64,000 nucleotides of DNA from Desulforapulum autotrophicum HRM2 (GCF_000020365.1 NC_012108.1:3844001-3908000); one strand, 5' to 3'; positions 18,513-26,035 are shown, numbered from the stretch's first letter. Made by a program: numbers and translations. Notes: generated from the sequence alone by a model not told the origin.

Positions 18513-18659
18513 CAAAGGGTAAAAGGGTAAAAATTCAACGTTTAATCCTGACGCAACGAAACCCGATAAAGAAGCTCCTGTTGCCCGGGTCGTAGTAGTT
18601 GCTACGGGCGGCACACCGACAGTAATCACTGCCACCGTCGAAGGACCCGCCGCGCAAGA
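18513..18659 (-). other. DGR-type variable region of the KAP gene (VR2)
   Basis: These 147 nt end the KAP gene and run ~22 nt past its stop. The variable codons read GAC GGT GGC AGT GAT TAC, AAC TAC TAC GAC, AAC and AGC TTC TTT: all end in C or T. The constant blocks equal those of VR1, including the non-coding GAATTTTTACCCTT that follows the TGA. Compared with VR1 it is exactly one codon shorter. The surrounding FGE domains are far more diverged than the constant blocks. Confidence 0.75.
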
Positions 18660-20532
18660 AAAAGCGGTTCTCTTTGTTATCATAAAAAGAAGATGTCCAC
18701 TCCCAGACGTTCCCAGCCATGTCATAACAGCCATAGGGGCTGACCCCGTTGGGATAGACACTCACCCTGCTGGGTTTCCCGATGTTTGATTCGGCGCTGT
18801 TGCACTTGTCTGGATCAAAGGTATTGCCCCAAGGGTAGACATTGCCCCCATCCCCCCTGGCCGCCCGCTCCCACTCAACTTCATCTGGAAGCTTACAGGT
18901 GTACCCGTCGTCCCTGAATTTTGTCATCCACCGGGCATAGGCATCTGCCTCGTACCAGGAGACCCCGACCACGGGCTGTTCAGGATCATTATACGCTTTA
19001 TCCTCCCAGTATTGTGGCTGGTCGATATGTTTCGTTTCCCGCCACTGCCAGCCCTTATCATCCCAAAAATCCTTCTTCCCGTACCCCCCGGCCTTAACAA
19101 AGCGATCAAACCGATGATTTGTCACCGGGTAAAGATCCATTTCATAGTCATAATTCAGGCGTTGAGTCTGATTTTCCTGGTAGATAAAGGTGCCGGCAGG
19201 AATCAGAACCCTCTTGTCCTCCCCAGGCCGTTGTCCTTTTCGGTTTTCCTCTTTTTTCGGGGTTTCGACAATCCGGGCCAGGGTGACCAGCTGTTTCAAC
19301 CCTTTTTTCTCCGGCCTGAAACTGTCAACGATGCGGACCAGGGTCATCTCCCTGAAATAAGAGACCAGGGAATCGGGGATGGCAAGACTGTCATCTTCTG
19401 CCATTGCCGGCAGTTCAATGTTTTTCTCCCTGGCCGTGTCAATCTTTTCATGCATGGCAGACAGGGTGTTAAATCCGCCCTGCTCTTTAAGGGCAAGGGA
19501 AAAGGGTCTGAACCCTTTTTCAATGACGTTCCAGAGCAGAAGGTCTTCCGGGAGGATATCGATCCCCTTGTTGGCGACCAGGCCTTTCAAAAGGTTGAGG
19601 TCGTTGATGAAGCGCTTGATATTCCGGGGGTTGTTCTCCATGGCCGGGATTACCAGGGGAAGATAGGTTTCAATTCCCTTTCCAAACTCATTGCCGATCT
19701 TTTTTAAAAAGGGGGCAAAGTCTTCCGTCGGGATCTTGGGCAGGTTGAACGTCACCTGGACGATCTTGTCCATGAAGCGCTCGGCATCCCCATGGTAGGT
19801 TTTTTCAAGGGCCTTGATGATGATGTCATTGTCCGCACCGATGATAAAAACGCACCCTTTCTGGTCCATGAACAATTTCAGGGTCTCAAGGACACTGACA
19901 ATCTTTTCCCGGGGACAGCGGTCCAGGTCGTCGATAAAAACGGCCAATACCCCTTTTTTCTCCCCATGGGTTTCACACTGATTTTTTTGGGGCCGCCAGG
20001 ACAGGTAGGTCCAGATCAACCGTGTGAAAAAGTCTTCAAACACATCGTAAAAGCCTGTAAATTTTTTATAGGCCGGATCCTGGAAAAATTCACTGATATC
20101 AAGGGTGGTTATTTTTTTGATAAGGCTTGTGAAAAGTTTAGGTGTATTGATCCCCTCTGTCAGTTTTTCAATTTGAGCCCGGCAACCTGTGAAAAAGCCG
20201 TCTTTTGCCATGGCCTTGAATATCTGCTCGATAAGGGCGGCCAGGATTTCATCCTCGTCCTTGTATTTCCAGGCCTGGAACCAAACGGTTTTGCTGTTCC
20301 GATAGGGGGTGCCGCCCTGGTATTTTTCATCCGTATCCAGCTTGTGGGCAATGCTTTTCATCAGGGTGGTCTTGCCGCTGCCCCATTTGCCATATACACC
20401 GATGACCAGGGGGGTCTGATTCTCCTCAAAGGCAATGAGGTCTGCAATGGTATCGACGTAGGCGGCAAAGCCGAAATCAGCCTCTCTTTTTTGGGGGGCG
20501 TCGCTGATAATTTGTACCGGTATGGAATCCAT
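18535..20532 (-). CDS. KAP-family P-loop NTPase with C-terminal FGE/C-type-lectin domain
   Basis: The 665-residue protein begins with a KAP NTPase (Walker A VYGKWGSGKTTLMKS near residue 48, Walker B AVFIDDLDRCPREK near 205, and NIKRFINDLNLLKG). A formylglycine-generating-enzyme-like domain follows from about residue 430 (RVLIPAGTFIY, YPVTNHRFDRFV, PVVGVSWYEADAYARWM, LPDEVEWERAARG, AGNVWEWTSS, FFLRGGSFDGG, IGFRCVRIKR). This domain is most likely a ligand-binding lectin-like fold; no catalytic role is implied. Unlike in the neighbour, the RGGS part is in frame. It precedes the NACHT gene by 79 bp on the same strand, so cotranscription is likely. KAP NTPases often act at membranes and in phage-defence-like contexts; its job here is unknown. 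Confidence 0.88.
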   Translation of the reverse strand: MDSIPVQIISDAPQKREADFGFAAYVDTIADLIAFEENQTPLVIGVYGKWGSGKTTLMKSIAHKLDTDEKYQGGTPYRNSKTVWFQAWKYKDEDEILAALIEQIFKAMAKDGFFTGCRAQIEKLTEGINTPKLFTSLIKKITTLDISEFFQDPAYKKFTGFYDVFEDFFTRLIWTYLSWRPQKNQCETHGEKKGVLAVFIDDLDRCPREKIVSVLETLKLFMDQKGCVFIIGADNDIIIKALEKTYHGDAERFMDKIVQVTFNLPKIPTEDFAPFLKKIGNEFGKGIETYLPLVIPAMENNPRNIKRFINDLNLLKGLVANKGIDILPEDLLLWNVIEKGFRPFSLALKEQGGFNTLSAMHEKIDTAREKNIELPAMAEDDSLAIPDSLVSYFREMTLVRIVDSFRPEKKGLKQLVTLARIVETPKKEENRKGQRPGEDKRVLIPAGTFIYQENQTQRLNYDYEMDLYPVTNHRFDRFVKAGGYGKKDFWDDKGWQWRETKHIDQPQYWEDKAYNDPEQPVVGVSWYEADAYARWMTKFRDDGYTCKLPDEVEWERAARGDGGNVYPWGNTFDPDKCNSAESNIGKPSRVSVYPNGVSPYGCYDMAGNVWEWTSSFYDNKENRFFLRGGSFDGGSDYCRCAARSNYYDPGNRSFFIGFRCVRIKR

Positions 20533-20662
20533 GAAATCTTATCCCCTGTCTTGTGAACGGGTTGAATGTCTGACCTGATAGAAAATGGTTTACTAAGTTG
20601 ATGGACAGATGTCAATCAGGGAAAACCTGAGTACCGGACGGAACATTCAAGAGGAAACAACC

Positions 20663-20776
20663 ATGGAGACTTCAAGAGTATCAAGCCCTAAAGCCAGAGC
20701 CGTCATCAAGGAGATCGTCGAGGATCTCCAGGGAAACTTACCACTACCAGGGCTGTATCTGTTGCGAAAAATGTAG
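20663..20776 (+). CDS. Possible small ORF, 37 codons, unrecognised
   Basis: METSRVSSPKARAVIKEIVEDLQG opens with an ATG that has GAGGAAACAACC upstream, and ends at a TAG just before the right duplication begins. A different frame downstream carries CCEKCRRDKIC, which hints at a longer Cys-rich protein broken by a frameshift and cut by the duplication. I do not recognise a family. Confidence 0.25.
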   Translation: METSRVSSPKARAVIKEIVEDLQGNLPLPGLYLLRKM

Positions 20777-20837
20777 GCGAGATAAGATCTGTACCGGGCT
20801 GATGGATGGAATGTCCTTGATCTACAATAAGATAATT

Positions 20838-21160
20838 TCCTCATAATCCTGGGGATCAATCTGCATGAGGACCTGGCCTCGTTTAACGGCATCACCGAGT
20901 TTAATGTCCACCCGGCTCAGGGGACCTGCCACCCTGAAGGCAAGTTTTGCGGTTCTGGAAGCCTTGACTGTTCCCGGGTATTTTTTTTCCCCGGTGATAT
21001 TAGTAATGCCGACCGTTTCTAACACAACACCCCGGGCATCTGCATTACCAGGCACGTCCGGGACTGTTTCAGCGTTCTGGGCAAGGCAGTGTGACCCAGT
21101 GAACAGGCTCAAAACCATAAGAGCCGTAACGGTTACCACAATCAATCGTCTGGGTTTCAT
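20838..21160 (-). pseudogene. Fragment of a second RND adaptor gene
   Basis: The frame starts like the intact adaptor (MKPRRLIVVTVTALMV, signal sequence, then FRVAGPLSRVDIKLGDAVKRGQVL) and matches its first ~107 codons with about 90% identity, then breaks at 20838 where the duplication ends (after QIDPQDYEE). The rest of the adaptor and the pump are absent on this side. It is a 5' remnant and cannot serve a tripartite pump. Confidence 0.85.
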
Positions 21161-21175
21161 TTGTTATTTTCCTTG

Positions 21176-21590
21176 TTAATGATCTGTCCGTGGAAAAGAT
21201 GAGCAGGAATCAAGGGTGTCCGTGGGCAAGCCCAGCAACATCCGGGTCTGGCATACGATCATATCCTCCATCTGCTTTAAATAGCGTTTGCTGTACTTTT
21301 TTTTCTTTAGGAAACTGAGCACACTGTCAATATTATGGGCATGGAAGATGATGGGCGCATTGATGAGCATGGTGTGGAGGAAAACAGCACCATCGTCAAG
21401 ATCCGGCTTAATCTGCCTGAAGAACCGCCCAAGGCAGTCAAGGTCCGGCACCAGGACCTCGTCGGAAACCTGATTCATCATCCTGTCCCGGGTGTGGATC
21501 ACCTGGTAGAGCACCCGGATATGCAACCAGGGTTTATCAGGATTAAAGGTTATCTCTATGGCCCGTTTGACAATGGCCCGGATCGCCCGG
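21176..21590 (-). pseudogene. C-terminal fragment of a second TetR regulator
   Basis: The last ~138 codons of the intact TetR gene are repeated here (IRAIVKRAIEITFNPDKPW, VLYQVIHTRDRMMNQVSDE, FHAHNIDSVLSFLKKKKYSK, ending SSFPRTDH). The DNA-binding helix-turn-helix is missing: upstream of 21590 the frame enters unrelated sequence up to an ATG at 21793. It is separated from the adaptor fragment by 15 bp, as in the intact operon. It cannot repress by itself. Confidence 0.85.
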
Positions 21591-22019
21591 GGTACCGGCA
21601 CACGGCATGCAGACAGGCAGTCAAACCCAAACAGTGCCTGCATGCGCCTCAGCTGGATCAGCAAAGTATCAAACGGGGAGGAGATATTAAGTTTGCTTCG
21701 GATCAGCCGCTTGCCCGGCAGTTCCAGGGATGCGGGTAACGCATAATTCTGGTTATTGCCAACACGAAATGTGTTTCCGGAACAGGAGAACATTGACAGA
21801 TAGAACCTTTTTTCCTATATTCAACCCGGTTTTAATACCGTCCTGCAGTTTCCTGTTCAGCGGCAGCCCACACCACAAGGCGGCATTGGGGGACGCATTA
21901 CGTCAGCCGGAAAGATGTACCGCTGCTGCATTTTTTTAAATGGCCCGGATATGCAATTCAGACTGCCGGCGTTTGATTAATTAAAAAAAGATTAATTTGG
22001 AACAATCATTTGATATTAA
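21591..22019. other. Gap with no recognisable gene
   Basis: Only short ORFs without family resemblance or ribosome sites occur. The stretch lies between the broken TetR copy and a repeat element. Confidence 0.5.
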
Positions 22020-22256
22020 GGGCCCACTCAAAAATAACTTTACATTTTGGAGGCCAATTCATCCAGCCCTGCCGCGTTGTGAAAATTCGACGTATTCCTG
22101 GGCCCACTCAAAAATAACTTTACATTTTGGAGGCCAATTCATCCAGCCCTGCCGCGTTGTGAAAATTCGACGTATTCCTGATATGCCTGCATTTTCACGC
22201 CTTGCAGGGCAGGCGACTTGACCACCAAAATTGGTAATTTATTTTTGAGTAAACCC
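22020..22256. repeat. Inverted-repeat element with one arm tandemly duplicated
   Basis: An 80-bp unit starting GGCCCACTCAAAAATAACTT occurs twice in direct tandem (22021-22100, 22101-22180) without visible differences. The sequence after it (22181-22256) is a diverged reverse complement of the unit: GCCCTGCCGCG...GTGAAAAT pairs with ATTTTCACGCC...GCAGGGC, and GGGYYYACTCAAAAATAA occurs at both outer ends, inverted. The whole would fold into a long hairpin or is a small transposon-like element. It ends 16 bp before the hydrolase start codon and covers its probable promoter region. Confidence 0.85.
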
Positions 22257-22272
22257 TAAGGGAGAAAAAGTC

Positions 22273-22938
22273 ATGGGCTGGAAAACCAATTATAGATCCT
22301 TTTATTATGAGAATGCACCGGAACCGGATGATTTCGTTTTCAAAAAAGAAGAAACAGCGCTTTTAGTGATTGACATCCAGAATACGTATCTTCAGCCACC
22401 TGAAGATCCTGCTGAACAAAAAAGGTGGGCCCCCTTCCTGAAACGTATGAATTCGACGGTGATCCCGAACACGGCAAAGTTAATGACACATTTTCGTGAT
22501 AATGGAATGGATGTGCTGTTTGCTCGAATTGCCTGTTTAAAGGAAAATGGGAAGGACCGTTCCCTTAGTCAGAAAAAACCCGGGTGGAATTATTTATTGC
22601 TGCCAAAGGATTCTGAGGAATCACAAATTGTACCCGAATTATTACCCCAAGAAGATGAAATTGTGGTCTGCAAAACAACGGACAGTGCACTGACCGGTAC
22701 AAATTTACGTTTAATTTTACATAACATGAACATCAAAAATGTTATCGTCGTCGGTATCTTTACTGATCAATGCATCTCCTCATCAGTCCGGAGTCTCGCA
22801 GATGAAAGTTTTAATGTAATCGTGGTAGAAGACTGCTGTGCTGCAGGTTCAGATGAACTACACGAAAAAGAATTAGAAATCCTCAATATGATTTATTGTC
22901 ATGTTTTATCATCTAAGGAGTTGACGTCTTTCTTATAA
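22273..22938 (+). CDS. Cysteine hydrolase, isochorismatase family
   Basis: The 221-residue protein has the three catalytic elements of the family: Asp in TALLVIDIQNTYL, Lys in VCKTTDSALTGT, and Cys in VVGIFTDQCISSSVRSLAD. A cis-peptide-type VVGIFTD and the C-terminal EDCCAAGSDELHEKEL also fit. Members hydrolyse isochorismate, nicotinamide, N-carbamoyl amides or similar; which one cannot be decided here. A short N-terminal extension (KTNYRSFYYENAPEPDDF) is typical for the carbamoyl/biuret side of the family. The start has AAGGGAGAAAAAG upstream. It stands alone between repeat elements, and its TAA stop lies inside a REP-like repeat. Confidence 0.92.
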   Translation: MGWKTNYRSFYYENAPEPDDFVFKKEETALLVIDIQNTYLQPPEDPAEQKRWAPFLKRMNSTVIPNTAKLMTHFRDNGMDVLFARIACLKENGKDRSLSQKKPGWNYLLLPKDSEESQIVPELLPQEDEIVVCKTTDSALTGTNLRLILHNMNIKNVIVVGIFTDQCISSSVRSLADESFNVIVVEDCCAAGSDELHEKELEILNMIYCHVLSSKELTSFL

Positions 22939-22981
22939 CCGGCACGGCCGAAGCGAGAAATGGCATCCGGCCACAACGAAG
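22933..22981 (+). repeat. REP-like repeat, short copy
   Basis: It holds TTATAACCGGCACGGCC followed by the hairpin part (GGCCGAAGCGAGAAATGGCATCCGGCC type) and CAACGAA. The TAA stop codon of the hydrolase is made by the first bases of the repeat, so the insertion may have redefined the gene end. Confidence 0.8.
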
Positions 22982-23001
22982 CATGAAACTCGACACTATT
23001 A

Positions 23002-23141
23002 GGCCGGTGGGAACGGGTGTTGCCCTGAACAGGTTAAATGGCAACGGTGGACACGAGGTCCAAGGAGTTGCCATTTCCCTCGGAGCAGGCCATGGACGGC
23101 CTGCGAGAATGAGTGAAGGGCAACACCCGTTTCCGCCGGCC
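23002..23141. repeat. 140-bp element with 25-bp terminal inverted repeats and two internal hairpins
   Basis: Arms 23002-23026 and 23117-23141 pair over 25 bp with two mismatches (core GGAACGGGTGTTGCCCT on the left). Inside lie two further stems: AAATGGCAAC (23036-23045) with GTTGCCATTT (23067-23076), and GCAGGCC (23085-23091) with GGCCTGC (23098-23104). The plan is that of a three-way junction. It is placed between two REP-like repeats. Confidence 0.75.
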
Positions 23142-23156
23142 GGTCGAAGTGAGTTT

Positions 23157-23253
23157 CTTATAAAACCGGCACGGCCGGAGCGAGGGATGGCTCCGGCCTC
23201 AACGAATTTTGAAACGCCGCCATTGACAATCCTTTGGCGGGTGTTTCATAGAA
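23157..23253 (+). repeat. REP-like repeat, full copy
   Basis: It is the same unit as at 2531-2630, here on the plus strand: CTTATAAAACCGGCACGGCC, the hairpin GGCCGGAGC...GGCTCCGGCC, CAACGAATTTTGAAAC, CCATTGACAATCC and TTTGGCGGGTGTTTCATA. Confidence 0.85.
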
Positions 23254-23312
23254 ACGGCCATGTCGGCCTGCCAACACAACGAATAATGAAAATGGCATTA
23301 TGCCGCCCCCGA

Positions 23313-23478
23313 CGGGCGATGGAACCGGCCCGGGACCGTCGGCGACCCTTTTACCCTGCCGGTCTAAAGCGCAGGAACTGCGGGCAAGTTTGTCCTCAAA
23401 CAGCCTGCGCTTCTTAACGCCCGGCAGGGCAAAAGGGCTCATCGCCTTTGGGTCCCAATGGGCCGGTCCCATCGCCCG
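23313..23478. repeat. 166-nt long imperfect hairpin
   Basis: The two halves are complementary almost throughout: CGGGCGATGG with CCATCGCCCG, ACCGGCCC with GGGCCGGT, GGGACC with GGGTCCC, GGCGA with TCGCC, CCCTTTTACCCTGCCGG with CCGGCAGGGCAAAAGGG, AAGCGCAGG with CCTGCGCTT, and GTTTG with CAAAC at the tip. The stem is interrupted by small internal loops, like a structured RNA or a folded single-strand transposon end. No conserved ORF. Confidence 0.75.
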
Positions 23479-23568
23479 CCAGGGGCTCTGCTGTCGACAA
23501 TTTGAGGCTACATTTTCTTATAAAAAAAAAAGCCCATGTTCAAAATAAAACATCTCCCATGAGGTGCC

Positions 23569-23693
23569 TTTTAAGCCGTTTGCTTCGTTGCCTTAATGGG
23601 CACATATTTCAATATACTCCCATTCACGCGCCTTGAATACGACTTAAAAGCCGACACCACGTTTTGGAAGAGTTTATTCCATCATGGGCCTTA
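23569..23693 (+). repeat. 125-bp dispersed repeat, copy 2
   Basis: It matches the reverse complement of 2846-2970. It begins TTTTAAGCCGTTTGCTTCG and ends CATCATGGGCCTTA. A short GCACAT...ATGTGCAATAAA motif lies just behind it (23703-23727), also seen near 34260 and 38860. Confidence 0.8.
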
Positions 23694-23768
23694 AAAAAAC
23701 AGACACATTGTTTCTCATATGTGCAATAAATACAAGTCGATCTTCATATCGTGCTTCAAATGTTGCCT

Positions 23769-23815
23769 TGTTATTTTTATCTTTTCAAGTAAAATGAATA
23801 TTAATTCGTAATATT
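23769..23815 (+). promoter_or_regulatory. Candidate promoter and metal-regulator operator before the metal ABC operon
   Basis: TTGTTA and TAAAAT spaced 16 bp form a plausible sigma-70-type promoter. Directly behind lies a perfect dyad AATATTA-N5-TAATATT (23797-23815), 25 bp before the substrate-binding-protein ATG. AT-rich dyads of this kind are usual for DtxR/MntR/Fur-type repressors. The regulator is not identified. Confidence 0.4.
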
Positions 23816-23840
23816 AACTACAAAATCAAGGAGCAACCCT

Positions 23841-24770
23841 ATGAATTTTCCGTTGGTGAAAAGTCTTTTAATCTTGGGACTGATATCCTTACTGCCGACA
23901 CCGCCATCCCCGGCAGATGTTATCAGTAAATCGGTTATAGTGGCGTCCACAACACAAATTGCTGATTTTGCAAGGCAAATCGGAGGAGATCAGGTTGTTG
24001 TAAAAAGTATACTTGCTCCCGGTGCTGACCCCCACACTTACAATGTCACTCCCAGGGATGTCCAAATTGTTCTGGAAGGCGACCTCTGTATTGAAAACGG
24101 CCTGCATCTGGAAGGCAAAAACTGGATGAAGACACTTGCAAAAGATGCGAATAAAACCTTAATAACCGCAACCGATGGCATCCAGCCACTCACAATTAAT
24201 CAGGGCGGTGAATCCATTCCAGATCCCCACTCCTGGTTTTCACCCCGCAATGCAGCGGTCTATGTAAACAATATCATAAAAGGGTTGGCGACTCTGGATT
24301 CAAAAAACACAGCACTTTATCAAGCACGCGGCAAGCTGTTTTTACAGCAATTGCGGATTCTTGATGCCTGGATAAGAGAGCAGATCAATTTGATCCCGCC
24401 CCAGAGACGAATTCTTGTAACAACCCATGATGCGTTTAATTATTTTTGCAGAGAATTTAAGCTGAATGAAAAAAATGATTTTTTATCCATCGCGCCTGTG
24501 GGATGGTCCACAGGTGCAGAAGTCGGTGCAGGAATCACCCCTGAACGCAGACGTAAAGTTATTCAGTCAATTAAAGAATCCGGAGCACCCGCCATCTTTG
24601 TTGAAACCACGATCAATCCAAAACAAATAAGGGAAATCGCCAAAGAAACCGGAGTCGCGATCGGTGGTGAGCTCTATTCTGACTCCATGGGACCGGAAGG
24701 ATCAGCTGGAGAAACCTATATCGGAATGATGAGGGAGAACACACTCTTAATTGTTAACGCATTAAAATAG
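23841..24770 (+). CDS. Metal ABC transporter substrate-binding protein (ZnuA/TroA/MntA cluster A-I)
   Basis: The 309-residue protein has a signal peptide (FPLVKSLLILGLISLLPTPPSPA) and the family metal ligands in order: His in LAPGADPHTYNVTP, His in SIPDPHSWFSP, Glu in AIFVETTINPKQ, and Asp in LYSDSMGPEG. The His,His,Glu,Asp set is that of the Mn/Fe-binding group (Zn-binding ZnuA proteins usually have His as third ligand and a His-rich loop, absent here), so manganese or iron is more likely. TTHDAFNYFCREF is the usual block. AAGGAGCAACCCT gives a good ribosome site. First gene of a four-gene operon. Confidence 0.93.
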   Translation: MNFPLVKSLLILGLISLLPTPPSPADVISKSVIVASTTQIADFARQIGGDQVVVKSILAPGADPHTYNVTPRDVQIVLEGDLCIENGLHLEGKNWMKTLAKDANKTLITATDGIQPLTINQGGESIPDPHSWFSPRNAAVYVNNIIKGLATLDSKNTALYQARGKLFLQQLRILDAWIREQINLIPPQRRILVTTHDAFNYFCREFKLNEKNDFLSIAPVGWSTGAEVGAGITPERRRKVIQSIKESGAPAIFVETTINPKQIREIAKETGVAIGGELYSDSMGPEGSAGETYIGMMRENTLLIVNALK

Positions 24771-24777
24771 GATAAAT

Positions 24778-25284
24778 ATGCGATTTTTTTTAAGTCTGCT
24801 AATCTGGTTGGTGATTATCGGGGGATTATTTGTCTACACATGGCAGCGTGATGCAGGTCTTCCCCAGGGTCCGCCTGTTGCAGCGGAGACAAAACATGTT
24901 CAGGGCAGTCATGTACTGGAGATAACCCCTACATTTTCAGTTGAAAAAGACCCTTTTGCCCTGCAGACTGACACGGACAATACCAGCCTGCTTGAACTGA
25001 GGTTAAATGGAACGGCCCTTGATGTCCCGGCTGCGGACATGAGACGCGGGCAAGTGATACAAATCCATGAGCTGCAAAAACTGCAGATCGGTTTTAATGA
25101 GTTTTATGTCAGTGCCGGCCCTCCCATTTCTGAAAGCATGCTGGCCCACGGGATGCGGATTAGACTTTTGAACGGCAGCCACGTTTTTTTTGATGACACG
25201 ATTTGGGCAAACCCTGGCGCAAGAGTGTCCGGTACCATAAACTTTTCGCTTGCAGCGGATAAGGATGACCATCATGAACACTAA
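24778..25284 (+). CDS. Membrane-anchored hypothetical protein of the metal ABC operon
   Basis: The 168 residues start with one hydrophobic segment (FFLSLLIWLVIIGGLFVYTW) and continue with a mostly beta-type extracytoplasmic part and a His/Asp-rich tail (DKDDHHEH). I do not recognise a family. Position between the metal-binding protein and the ATPase and the metal-ligand-like tail suggest an accessory role in metal uptake, which is inference. It follows the first gene by 7 bp and overlaps the next gene start. Confidence 0.75.
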   Translation: MRFFLSLLIWLVIIGGLFVYTWQRDAGLPQGPPVAAETKHVQGSHVLEITPTFSVEKDPFALQTDTDNTSLLELRLNGTALDVPAADMRRGQVIQIHELQKLQIGFNEFYVSAGPPISESMLAHGMRIRLLNGSHVFFDDTIWANPGARVSGTINFSLAADKDDHHEH

Positions 25285-26035
25285 ATCCAAATTTGCCATT
25301 GAGGTTGCACACCTGACCGTCAGTTACAATGCACGACCGGCCCTGTTGGATGTGAGTGTGAACATTGAGGCCGATCAACTGGTCGGTGTCATTGGTCCCA
25401 ACGGTGCCGGAAAATCTACGTTTATCAAGGCGGTTCTTGGATTTGTAAAGCCAGATCTGGGAACAGTTCGCATCGCAGGAAGCAATGCCCAGAATGCAAA
25501 GGGGCTGGTTGCTTATGTTCCCCAGCGGGGTGCCGTTGACTGGGACTTTCCGATAACTGTAAAAGAGGTCGCTCTCATGGGCCGTTATCAAAAAATCCCC
25601 TGGTATTCATCCCCTGGAAAAAAAGACTGGGAAACTGCAATGGAAGCCCTGAAAATGGTCAGAATGGAAGAATTTTCAGATCGGCAGATCGGAGAACTTT
25701 CAGGCGGGCAACAGCAAAGGGTTTTCATGGCAAGGGCCCTGGCCCAGGGCAGCAATATTTTATTATTGGATGAACCCTTTGCCGGTGTGGACGCGGCGAC
25801 GGAACGGGCCATTCTGGAAGTGCTTGACCGGGCAAAAAAATCTGGAAAAACGCTGGTGGTGGTCCACCACGATCTGTCAACTGCTGCTGAATACTTTGAC
25901 AAACTTCTGCTTATCAAGCAACGGTTATATGCCTATGGGGAACCCACTGCTGTTCTTCAGGAGGACCTTCTCAGTCAGGTTTACGAAGGCCGGCTGAGAA
26001 TATTCAAGGATATCGTAAAAAAGGAGAATACCTGA
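25274..26035 (+). CDS. Metal ABC transporter ATP-binding protein (MntB/ZnuC-like)
   Basis: I chose ATG 25274 (MNTKSKFAIEVAHLTVSY) because AAGGATGACC lies at correct distance; the open frame begins at a TTG at 25250 inside the previous gene. The 253-residue protein has Walker A GPNGAGKST, Q-loop YVPQRGAVDWDFP, signature LSGGQQQRVFMARAL, Walker B ILLLDEPFAGVD and H-loop VVVHHDLSTAAEYFD. It energises the importer formed with its neighbours. The stop overlaps the permease start (TGATG). Confidence 0.95.
   Translation: MNTKSKFAIEVAHLTVSYNARPALLDVSVNIEADQLVGVIGPNGAGKSTFIKAVLGFVKPDLGTVRIAGSNAQNAKGLVAYVPQRGAVDWDFPITVKEVALMGRYQKIPWYSSPGKKDWETAMEALKMVRMEEFSDRQIGELSGGQQQRVFMARALAQGSNILLLDEPFAGVDAATERAILEVLDRAKKSGKTLVVVHHDLSTAAEYFDKLLLIKQRLYAYGEPTAVLQEDLLSQVYEGRLRIFKDIVKKENT

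Larger units (their letters stand above)
20838..21590. repeat. Direct duplication, right copy
   Basis: This copy of 14165-14919 has the same orientation. It stops at TCCTCATAATCC on the left and GATCGCCCGG on the right. Together with the left copy it brackets the NACHT and KAP genes, with ~5.9 kb between copies. Confidence 0.9.

Noticed and set aside
18486-18761. A 91-codon ORF resembling the zero-frame C-terminus of the NACHT protein
   Set aside because: It is a different reading frame of the KAP variable region; its similarity only shows that the NACHT protein's zero-frame end is the wrong frame of the same DNA.
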